A stretch of 64,000 bases of DNA. It comes from Heliopora coerulea. Taxonomy: Eukaryota > Cnidaria > Anthozoa > Scleralcyonacea > Helioporidae. Shown here one piece after another: positions 23,901-34,133 of the stretch. How positions within the stretch are numbered: position 1 is the stretch's first letter; each line of letters starts with the position of its first letter. The notes below the pieces were generated by a model, which was given only the letters and a program-made list of their open reading frames with translations, did no database searches and was not told the DNA's origin. A program made the position numbers and the translations under genes. The DNA is taken from contig JASJOG010000135.1 in the NCBI GenBank assembly GCA_030142905.1, positions 372,001 through 436,000 on the forward strand, given 5' to 3'.

Positions 23901-26900
23901 ACGATAAGATTGTGGCATACGATTCTTAAAGTTCTTCATCGAATTCAAAGTTTCTTTCACCATGCAATTTCAATAGTTAATGTTCCCGTAAGGTATACTT
24001 AAAACAAAACCGGAAGGTCTGGTACATTTACAGTGATTGTAATGAAAGTGTTGGTCTTTCCTTCTCAAAAATACTCGTTAACTAGTGATTACAGCCCTCC
24101 TAGCCTGTTTTTGAAACAGCAAACAATATTAACCAAAACCCAGAAAGACCTCTTTTGAATTTAGACTAGTTCTTTGTATCACAAGAACATCGTAATTTCC
24201 GCGCCCTCTAAAAATAAGCAATACGAATTTTAAAAGGTACCACTTTAGCTATGCCTGGTTTAAACTAATCTCCTGAATTTGAAGGTGGTACGATCTTTAA
24301 ATGTTTTTCTAGAGCCTTAAAGTCTTGAGTATCTATTTTAAAACTTTAATTTAGTTTAATTACTTTGCACATTAACTGTGAGGTACCCATACATTACGAG
24401 AATCATGATGAGTCTTCGTGTGATTAATGAGCGAACAAGTAAGCATGCTTAAAAAGACTAATTCATTCAAACTTAGCGTGAGGCTTTTCTACGTCTAGTT
24501 GACAACGCACAATATTTTGAAAATCATCTGACGATGAAGTGTTTGTAGTCTTGTGGAGAGAATTGCAAAAATGTTGCTACGTTCTAAGAAAAACGTTCGC
24601 AGAAAAGATATACGAGAATTTCACTAAAAGAGTTAAAAGTTCTTAGTATCTTACTTATTTCCGTTGACAACGTTTGGAGTTTACTTCTTTCATAAGGGCA
24701 GATGAATCAAATCGAAAAATACTGAAGCAACCTTACCTGCGTAATTCTGTTGACAACGTTTCGGACTGTATGTTTCTCTCAGGTCGGATGAAACAAGTCC
24801 TAAAATGCTTCAGAAACTTTACTTAATCGTTGCAACTGAAATACCAGGCTGGGATCGGAAGCTGGGATCGGAGTCTGGTAATAAATGTTATAGCCCAGCA
24901 AATAATTTTGAAGAGGACCATCCATTAATAATTGAAACAACTCAAATTTGAGACACGATGAATTTTTTAAAAACTGATGAAGACGTTTCGTGATCAGTAC
25001 CGAAACGTCAGTTATGAATTTAACTTTGTCTCAAATTCGAGTTGTCTGAATTGTTCAGCGATGGTTCTCATCAAAATTATTGAAATTATAATGTTTATAA
25101 CCATACTTCACTTATTTCTGACTGAATGTGTGTTTTTGGTCTGGCCAGATATATTTTAATGGGTGGTAACACATCCACCTGATCTGAAGAAAGTCACCTT
25201 GTCCCAGATATCGTCCAGTGGTGAATTATACTGTTTTGAAAAAATTCTCTTTTATAGCTCTCACGAAATATTTCTTTCTGTAACTTTTTTTTCAGGCAAT
25301 TTTTTATTTTTTGCTCCGGTGTAGATATTCACCATGTTTTTGTCACCTGTAATATTGTTGTAAAAGGGTAAAATTTGACATCGTGGCCTGTTAGCTTTAT
25401 GTCAACTCCTTTCCAGCGGCGAAACACTTCTATTATTTTACTCTGGCTAACGCCAGATGATTTTACTCGTCAAACGGGGAGCTCCCGCCTCGAAAGAGTT
25501 AATCAAGGATTAAACTTTAATCTGTTTTCTTATTCCTACGTTTTGGTTGGTTGGTTGGTTGAGTTCGTAATTCATGAGGTATAACCTTCCTGAACTAAGT
25601 GACAGAAGCGACTTAGTTGAAGCCCCAGAATTTCGTTCACAGAAGTTTTCACCAATCCTGGATTAGGACTTGATGAGTTGTTTTGTTTCTATACTTTTAG
25701 CTGAGGAATTTCAAACTTCATGAGATAAAACCTTTCCGAACTCGGAGATTATCTTGTTTGAGAAAAACCTACTTTCTACGGCAGTAATGGTGGAGTTTTT
25801 CTTGATGTAATCTACCCTAATTCATAACTATGAGTTAATCATGTTTTTTTTCGTTTTACTTTTTTCCTAAAAAAAAAACACATCTAGATAGTCTATTTCG
25901 CTTCGTTAAAAATGGAAAAATCCAATCAAAGATTATTCTTCTTCGACTAATTAAGTCAAAGGATCTTGGACAAATTAGGGCGGTGGGTGATACCAAACCG
26001 CTACGAAGGTGTAAAGTGGCGCGAGATGGATCACAGTATTGGTCTGAAACTGAACAAGGAGGATGGAAGTCTTTGAAGAACCTCACAGAAAAAAGAGTGT
26101 TTGTGTTAAGTCAGAAAAAGGACAGCTTAACTTTGAAGGTAACTTATATAAAACTTTTAAAACTTATATATAAAACTTCTTTTCCGTTTCTAGGCCTTGC
26201 GAAGTATTTTCTTGGAAATATTTTTCATTTTTTAGTCGACTGGAAGCAGAGCGCTTCTTGCAAAACTTCAAGGATTTGTCATTCGCGTTGCTGTTCAATG
26301 CGTGGGAATAAATTCAACAATCATTTTCAAGACGAGGAAGAATTGTGAGTATATCGTGAATATTTCTGGCTGCTTGTATGCTATAGGGCAACTTAACTCA
26401 GAAAAAAATTTTACACAAGTATCTAGCTGATGTCATGAAATATCAAACGAAGTGTTTTCAGCTCTCTCCCCTTTCAGGGCTTTACAGCGGCCGATTACAT
26501 CAATATCACCAGATGTTCACTATATTCATTAGACTGTTCATTATTACTGTTTTTATAATAAATTTCCTCCATATTAATTCCAGAATGGGAACCTTATCTT
26601 CCCAGTTTTTAAATAAGATACAGTGTTTACTGCGTGCTAAAGCTATGGCTAAATGTTCAAGTTACCATCCATCTCTGTACTCTCGGTTTCAAAAGAAACC
26701 GAAAAGATATAGTTTTAATATATCAGTTCGTTATGTGCCACAGGTCTACACCTGATCTATAATCATGATAGATTAATTTATAAACAGTTGTTATAACATT
26801 GCCTTCTGTGCTTCTCTCAGACAACGATAAAAATTTCATCGGATGCCTAACACCAAAAATGAAAACCCAGATGAATGTCTCGCATAATTGTAGCACGATA

Positions 26901-29900
26901 ACGCCACGTTTGTGTACAGACTTCTGTCGAGCGCTGGGACGTTCCTTAGCCGCGTTAACGAACGGGAAGCAATGTGTCTGTGGGGAAATGTCTGAAGCAA
27001 ATTCCTGGTTGAGAACGAGATCATCGTGCGTCATCCCTTGCCTCGGGGATCCGTCGAAGTTTTGCGGAGGGAAACAGGCGTATTCTCTATACGCATCTAT
27101 GCCAGGTAAACGCCACTCCAGCTCTGACCATGGTAACTCTGTCTCGTTGACATTGACAAATAATGCATAGCTGTATTTTTAGTCTACAAATGTAGATATG
27201 TTTTAATGTGTTTGGGCGTCCTGGATTTCATAGTTAACAGCGAAACAAAGGTTCCGATTTAAAAAACTTTTCAAGTGATTATACCAATGAAATATTTTGA
27301 TTGATCATCTCAGGGATATACCCCTGGCTACTAAACGCAACTGCGGAATAAGGTACCCCGGAATATTCTTATGTTTCTTGGTTGCTATTTTAGTCATTCT
27401 GGCAATGAAAATCGTCTTTGGAACCAGAAAGCAAAATACATACAATTTCGAAAACTGTGAATTGCGCTTGGCTTTGAGACCAAGATGCAAAATATGGAAT
27501 TGCTTACGATAATAAAGCGAACCGACGGACTTTGGAAACATCAGCTTAGAATTACGGACAGATAACTTCCTTGAAGTGTAATTCAAAAACTCATTAATAA
27601 TTCATGAGGAAAATACAAAGGAAAATCATCACTGTGTCGTGGCTTTAAATGTGATAAAACATATTTACTTTTTTCCGCGAATTTTTGTAGCTCAGAAAGC
27701 ATTAATTCTCAAACTTACTTCCCGAATTAGCGTATGTAGAGGTTCGTTTTTGAAGTCATTTAAAAAACTCGCAGTACCTGCTTTATCGGATCTAAATCAC
27801 TCGGCTAAGGCCTTGTGTTTTAAGTCTGGTAGACCAGTCCTGGTCGTGTTTTAAATATTACTTGACGTAGTACACTGGATAAAAGAATACTTCTGTTCTT
27901 ATTGTTCTTTTTATCTTTTTTCAATTCCTAGAATGGCCTAATGATTTTAAATTCTCCTCAAATGGATCTTTGGATCGTGCAAAGTACCGCTGTGCAGCAA
28001 TAACGGAACCTGAACACTCGAGCTATTGGACAAACTCTACCTTGTGTTCCAAGAAAATTGGAACTCCCATAAAAATAACTTGGCTATTTCGTGAACGAAA
28101 ACGCGTTATGAACAAACTGCGTTGCACTAAAATCGTAGAACCCGAAGAACCCAGTTCTTCCTCTTGGGAGAACAATTTCCTTTGTGTGCCACCAGAAACA
28201 CCTTTAACTTTTCGCTGGTCGCATTCTGGCCCGATCTCGGGAAAGGAATGCATTAAATGGAGTACAGATGACCCTCATGGATGGAATAATAATTATCTCT
28301 GTGCAGGTATTCACAATTTATCGATGTAAATCAGTTTGTTTCAGATTTAATTCCATTTCTTGAAAACAACACTGCAATGAGATTTTGTGTTGTTTATGCA
28401 TAGTTCGTGTTATTCATAAATTGCTAAATGGTAATGGGGTACTGGTGGCACAGTGGTAGTTCACGTGTCTCTCACCACTGTGACTAGGGTTCGATTCCGG
28501 CTTCGTGCAGTTATCTGATTAAAGTTACCTTGGTCACATGTGAGAAGAGGGTTGTCCAGTTCGACTCTACCAAAAATCGCAGGTTTTCTCCGGGTACTCC
28601 GGTTTCCTTCTGCAGTAACACTGCACCCAAGAAGAGTGGCCCATACTGAACCTCAAGGGAGAACAGCTCAGGTAGTTTATATGGTTATCCAGTATAAATA
28701 AAAGCACTTTACCTGTACGTTTACCTATCAAGTCATTGAATGCTAGTGATAAAGGTAAAAGACACTTACGCTACTACTGTATCACGAACATTCCAAAAGC
28801 TAAGCTCCACTTTTCGGTAAATCGTTCGAAAATTCCACTGTAATTTTATGATATTCTTATATTGCTTTGTGGAAAGTTAGTTGATTAAATTTTTGTTTGT
28901 TTTCATTAACGTAGACCGTCCGAAAGAAAGTGAAGTAGATGTAAGTACATTACAAGGAATGATTGGCATTTACACCAGATTGCCTTTATGACTTTGTCTG
29001 TAGACAATCAGTTGAAATAAATTCCATACAAGTACAATTCCTGTCGCTGGCGCTTAGAAAAACGTTTGAAAAACACATTTCCGTGATAAGCGTAACCAAC
29101 TAAAGAAATCCAATAAATGATCTACAAACAAACAATATCCTACCAACCAATCAAATGACAAACCAGGAAACAAATAAATGAACCCAATTATCAACCGCCA
29201 ATCCACGAACCTATCAACCAACCAACTAAACAACCGATCAACCAACCAACCAACCAATCATACAACCAAATCAACCAACCAGTCAACCAACCAACCAGGC
29301 AACCAACCAAATCAACCAACCAAATCAACCAACCAAATCAACCAACCAAATCAACCAACCAAATCAACCAACCAAATCAACCAACCAAATCAACCAACCA
29401 AATCAACCAACCAAATCAACCAACCAAATCAACCAACCAAATCAACCAACCAACCAACCAACCCAGCATGCAGTCAAGCAGCAAAAAAAAACAAACAATT
29501 AAAACCCGACCAACCAAGCAATTGACTCATCAACCAATCAGCTACTCAACCAACCGGTCAATAAAATAACCGACTAACTGATCAAGATTCACTCAGTTCA
29601 TTAATTTATTCAATCATTAATTTATTCAATAATTTATTCATTCATTATATACATTTAGAAGTATATTTACAATATAACTTCTGATACAACATTTACTTGA
29701 TACAGTGTTTGTATATGAAACGAGTTTTGAAGAACACTAACGACTTAGTTTTTCGTTTTTTCCAGGTCACCTCGTTTTGTCCAAGGCAACCTTCAGGCCA
29801 TTCGTCAACTGTTTTGTTACCAAGCAAAAACATTTCGCCGTCAGCAGCATACAGACCTGCGTCAGTTTTACACTCAGAATCACATTACAATTCAAATCTA

Positions 29901-31659
29901 TTGCCACTAAAACCACATCCTTCACCCTCTCTTTCGACATTGTCCCAAACAATTCCTACTCTGTCACGTTCAAGTTTTTCCCAGTCGTCTGTCTCAGTGA
30001 ATGATGTTTTGAGGAGAAACCAGAGTGGCAGTGATAAGTCTATGGTAGCATTCTATGTCGCCATTCCGCTGGCGTGTATTTTTACTGGCTTCTTTGTTGG
30101 CGTCTTATTCATACTTCATTTTAAAAAGCGTAAGGCCTTGCACGTTTCCACCGATCCAAAATTGAAAACTTCAGGTAAGACAGTCGAGGGTCCGTTAATA
30201 TTATTAATTTGTAATCATTAATAAGCTAACCACTCCCTAGATATTAAAATCACTTATACGTTTACGTCGTTCGTCCTTCCCTCCCTCTCCCTTCCTCCTT
30301 CCCTCTTCCTTCTTTCATCCGCTCATCTATCCATCTTACCCTTCCTCCCCATCCATCTAACCCTCCCTCCCCATCCATCTAACCCTCCCTCCCCATCCAT
30401 CCATCTACCCGTCTCTCTGTCCTTCAGTCCGTCTTTCAGTCAGTCTATCAGTCTGCTCAGCCGTTCAGCTGTTTATATGTCCGTCGGTCTGTTAATCCGT
30501 TTCGCTGTATGTCTGTTCGTCCTCCCGTCTGTCCATCCGGTTTTTGCCTGTCTGTACGTCTGTTCTTCCGTCCCGCTGTTGGTCTGTCCGTCCATTGGTC
30601 CATCCGCCCATTAGTCCATCTATCCCGCTGTTGGTCTGACATCGATTGGTCTATTCGTTCATCAGTCCATCCATCGCGCTGTTGGCCGGTCGGTCCATCT
30701 GTCCATCCGTGTGTTCCATTGATTCGTTTAATCATTCACGTTCTCTTAAAATTTCTCCGTGTACCTGAACAGGGCACGTCGTCATTTACAATGCACATTA
30801 TCAATATTCATACTTTTAATTTCCTGCATTAATGTTATTTTTTATATCATTAATATTGTCGTGAATATTAACATTATCATAACCACTACTCGGCAACAAC
30901 CGTTCACATATGACATGACCATGACGACCAATATCATCTGCTTTAGATTTTACTAACCCCACCTGTTCAGATGATGAAGAAACAGAAGTCAGCATAGTGG
31001 AAAATTACCCTCGAAGAAAAAGTAAGACGGACAGACTCCCTTCTCTTCCTATTCAAACGAAATCTGCTGAAGACGCGGGACACTACGAGCTCGAAAAGAG
31101 GAGAAAAAGTAAGACGGACAGACTCCCTTCTCTACCTATTCAAACGAAATCTGCTGAAGACACGGGACACTACGAGCTCGAAAAGAGGAGAAAAAGTAAG
31201 ACGGACAGACTCCCTTCCCTTCCTATTCAAACGAAATCTGCAGGAGACACGGAAAACCACGATCCCAAAAAGAAAAGAAAAAGTAGAACTGACAGACTTC
31301 CTTCTCTCCCTTTTCCAATTGAACCAGGTCAACCAGACCTCATAACTTCACATCTTGGTAAACATCCTGCTGACGCTTCTTTCACAAGTCACGAAAAACC
31401 TCCCCAAGGCGATGATAAACATCTACTGGTAGAAAACAACGTTGACGGTTTTTATGAGACACCTGCACATGATAATATGTCCGAAGTGGAAGCCAAAGAC
31501 GATCTCAGCAACTTTCAATCAAGTAAGTCAAGTCTTAAGAACGAAACGGACTCGGATAAACCAAGTGTGGACGTTGGTTTTTTACATTACAGTCCATCGT
31601 ACGAAAATATCGACAGTTATTTTGATCCAGAAAGCGTATATCTTGAAGTTCTTCCGTAA
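20976..31659 (+). CDS. R3: receptor with Cys-rich, a/b module, WSC domain, W-NN-LC repeats, TM and repeat-bearing tail
   Basis: Eight exons join in frame to 805 residues: 20976-21249, 25888-26138, 26236-26344, 26821-27105, 27932-28306, 28915-28940, 29766-30174, 30971-31659. There is a signal peptide (LTLTFLLCVITLVYG), then C-x6-C-x5-C-x2-C-x-C-x13-C. One a/b module covers about 92-211. Residues 212-306 are a WSC domain, a putative carbohydrate-binding fold (LCTDFCRALG, QCVCGE, FCGGKQAYSLY). Residues 307-431 hold three repeats of the form C..I.EP....W.NN.LC....P..W, a family I cannot name. A Ser/Pro-rich stalk leads to a helix at about 533-558 (VAFYVAIPLACIFTGFFVGV). The tail starts with four 29-residue repeats (KSKTDRLPSLPIQTKSA...HYELEK), then FYETP, SYENI and SVYLEV near the end, an ITIM-consensus site. 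The first intron is 4.6 kb and repeat-rich, so a missed exon there is possible. The inferred type is inhibitory. Confidence 0.75.
22487..22793 (+). mobile_element. tRNA-headed SINE, family 1, copy 1
   Basis: TGGCACAGTGG (A box) and a B-box-like GATTAGATTC, a body with TTTTCTCCGGGTATCCGG, and a tail near TTTACCTTTACC. About 80% similar to 28432-28727. First R3 intron. Confidence 0.6.
22970..23100. repeat. Dispersed repeat with half-hammerhead, copy 2
   Basis: Diverged copy of 70-185 (TTGTTTGAAAAGTCAAAAG, GATGTTTCGAGC) in the first R3 intron. The core is more decayed than in copy 1. Confidence 0.45.
23392..23631. repeat. Fold-back element with arms of about 100 bp
   Basis: TTCACTAGCGTAGATAGGC at the left mirrors GCCTATCTACGCTAGTGAA at the right, and the inversion continues inward for about 100 bp (CCATAGCGCCAACAGAC, CCATTCTACTATACATTAG). 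Non-coding; first R3 intron. Confidence 0.65.
24888..25100. mobile_element. Inverted-repeat remnant, same terminus as the Penelope-like arms
   Basis: 24888-24955 is the inverse of about 25027-25100, with divergence (ATAGCCCAGCAAATAAT end; CAACTCAAATTTGAGAC against GTCTCAAATTCGAGTTG). The centre holds CTGATGA (24974) and a perfect 9-bp inverted GACGTTTCG/CGAAACGTC, a hammerhead-like but rearranged core. Confidence 0.45.
25405..25503 (+). repeat. TTAA-type MITE-like repeat, copy 3
   Basis: ATTTTACTCTGGCTAACGCC core, GAAAGAGTTAA end. In the first R3 intron. Confidence 0.6.
27640..27895. repeat. Dispersed intronic repeat, copy 2
   Basis: Diverged partner of 12345-12600, ending just before the R3 W-NN-LC exon. 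Either one old transposon family or intron sequence retained from gene duplication. Confidence 0.4.
28432..28727 (+). mobile_element. tRNA-headed SINE, family 1, copy 2
   Basis: A box TGGCACAGTGGTAG, perfect B box GGTTCGATTCC, the same body and tail as copy 1. In the R3 intron after the W-NN-LC exon. Confidence 0.65.
29178..29520 (+). repeat. 13-bp minisatellite (AAATCAACCAACC)n
   Basis: About ten near-identical units at 29300-29450, with looser CAACCAAC repeats on both sides. R3 intron. Confidence 0.85.
30241..30720 (+). repeat. Degenerate CCATC / GTCTGTCCGTC simple repeat
   Basis: CCCTCCCCATCCATCTAA repeats, then irregular GTCCGTC/GTCTGTC units. R3 intron between the transmembrane and tail exons. 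Confidence 0.75.
31014..31320 (+). repeat. Four-fold 87-bp coding tandem repeat in the R3 tail
   Basis: The AGT codon of RKSK recurs at 31021, 31108, 31195 and 31282, an exact 87-bp period (29 codons). The first three copies are almost identical; the fourth is diverged. It keeps frame and lies in the cytoplasmic tail. Confidence 0.85.
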
Positions 31660-33539
31660 CAAGACATGGCGTTTCCGAGCGAGACACTGAGGAGTGATAT
31701 TCATCACGGATGTAACTTTTTCATTGTTTTAAATTAAACTGTGGAAAATTATAGTTTGGTACTCTTCACTCAGGAAGTAGTTCCAGGCTTCTCCATCTTC
31801 CGAGACTGACTATCCTTGTTATTAGGAAAACAACGACTTAGGTGTTACCTGCTGTTCCCGTTCACGTTCGGGTGGGCGCTTATCCGTCTTTTAAGGCAAT
31901 AAGCTTGGTGGAAGTCTTCTTAAGATACAAGAGCTTTTCGAACACTTCCTTTTACAACGTAAGGCCTGCCAAAATTTTGTGTCATCGTTCGCTTCGAGCT
32001 TCCTCCTCAACATTTTTCTTTTATCATCTTTTATTTACTGTCAGACCTTCAGAGTTAAACACAGTCTTATGTTATTCGAACCTTAATTGAAACTTACTGT
32101 AAATAAACGTGAGAACAATGTTTGGCGTCTCGTGCATTGTTAAATTATTCAAAATTAAACTATTCAAAAAGTGTATATAAATTATAACTTCGATTCAAAT
32201 GTAATTAACGTAAACAATTCACAAAGTATTGTCTTCATAAATTAAATAATATAAATTAAGGTATTAGACTATATTCAGCATGTGACTATTTTAAAAAACC
32301 CATTTTATGAAGCCTTTGGCCGATTTGGCTGAATTTATAATTTTAACTACAAACTACTTGTGGTTTATTTTTGATATTTCGTGAAGTACTTTAAGTTGTC
32401 AGTTCGAAAAGGTTTTGAAATGCCGTTAAGTAGCTTACTCTAAACGGCAGAAAGTTATTCCCGAAAGTTATTCCCGTTGTAACAACAACGTGTTGTTGGA
32501 CTCTGTACTAATGATTCGGACAAATTCAAGAAATGGCGAAAAAAATATTGCCAAACTTCGTGTTATGGTTTGTCGCATACAACGAACCATGAGAACGCGC
32601 CCGAAAACCCACTTTTCCGAAGCAAAATTGGAACAGGAAGCAGGTGAAAATTGCCAAAGATCAAGGGATTATCAGAAAGCTTATATGTAACACTTGGATT
32701 ATTAGGATTTACAGATATTCACGAAATCTTTTCAGGTTTGCCTAAATTGCCCATTTAGGTTTTAACGAGCCTTTGTCCGCTTTGTAATTCTTCTCTACAG
32801 CCGTAGCCAAAGATTGCTGACATCTTTGCTATATCTTTTCAAAAAGCTTTCTTAGCTCAAATTGATTTACTTGTAAATAATGGTTCGTATTACGACAGCT
32901 GCCAGAACTACCGGCTTTTTGCCCTTAAAACAACAAGCTTCAAACAAATGTCATACTATTTGAGGTATGACATCTTTCACGCCCAGTAACTAACCTTTCC
33001 TAAAATGGTGATCTTTTTGTACCCGTTCTTCCAGAAGTGATGGCAAAATCCACATGATGAGGGCCGTGTCCGGGATGAGGCTTTATTGAGCTCGTGACAT
33101 ATTCTCGGGACAATGTGGCGATTTTATTGGCACTAATTCTGACCCAAAACTAAGACCAAACCCTAACCATAACTCCAGCGCTTATCCTAACCTAATTAAT
33201 CGGTTTCAGACCAAAAGTGTCCAATAAATATTTTGACGCCAGAACATCAACTGTGTGCAATCCAACCTTTCCGGTACTAGAACTGGTTCTAAAGTGTTTT
33301 CCATCACCGAGCAGTGAGAATGCTACCTCACTCATTTTCCAGTTAGTCGTCTACTCTATATCTGTATTAACTTTCTTTGAAGACTTCAGAGGTTCCAACA
33401 AGGGGTCGTTTTGCATCCCGGATATACTGATCTTCCTAAATCCGCGTGAGAATCCTTTTTGCGCGTCAGTGATCAATCCTTGCATGAAAACTAATCAGAG
33501 ATTAAATTTTGTAATCTTTAAATGCTAATTTTAATGTAC

Positions 33540-33625
33540 AGTAACCCTTTCCTGTCCGAGACGTCTGCCCTTCAAGAGTAAAATGGCCTGGCCTTAGCCA
33601 GAGTAAAATTAAAATCTCAGATGCT
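33540..33625 (-). repeat. TTAA-type MITE-like repeat, copy 4
   Basis: TAACCCTTTCCTGTCC end, inverted core TTAGCCAGAGTAAAAT. Upstream of R4. Confidence 0.55.
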
Positions 33626-33913
33626 GACCGAAGTTTATACTGACACATCTGAAACTTCAGGCAAGTGATTGAAGTTAAAAGAGAATTTTAATGTTCATTA
33701 AAATAGATCTAAACCATTGGACATGTGACCGGAACCTTCACTCTTATTTGTTAATCAAGTATGAATTATTGTTATCGAAATCTCGATGAGGCAGTTTTTC
33801 AATAATCTTTAACATACTTTGGTTCTTGTCTTTCCTTGCTCGCTTTTCATTCATGGATTGGCTAACCTCACCCAGTTTGTGAAAGAAATGTTAAATAGCC
33901 AAAGTCTAAGGGA

Positions 33914-33939
33914 GCCAATCCTTCGCATTCATGACGTCA
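33914..33939 (+). promoter_or_regulatory. CCAAT and palindromic CRE upstream of R4
   Basis: GCCAATC at 33914-33920 and the full ATF/CREB palindrome TGACGTCA at 33932-33939 lie about 200 bp before the R4 ATG. Spacing and order suit a proximal promoter. Motifs this short can be chance. Confidence 0.3.
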
Positions 33940-34133
33940 CCTATCGCCGCACCAAAACCTTATCTCTTCCTCTTTCTCTTCCCCTCCGCGTTGATCAATA
34001 TGCAGCAAAAGTCGTCACGGGTCAGTTGTGTGGAACGAAAGATCTGTTTGAAGGTACTCGGAAACATTTAAGCCGAGGAACAGTTTTCTTTGGGCTGATA
34101 ATAAATTAGTACGACAATCCGACGGCAAAACAA

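Larger units (their letters stand above)
31660..34133. other. R3-R4 intergenic region
   Basis: Holds the R3 3' UTR (AATAAA near 32103), one MITE copy and the putative R4 promoter motifs. The frame at 33819-34109 has no ATG-proximal signal and is judged non-coding. Confidence 0.5.

Noticed and set aside
29178..29520. CRISPR-like array or TNQ-rich gene
   Set aside because: A 13-bp minisatellite without spacers, in an intron.
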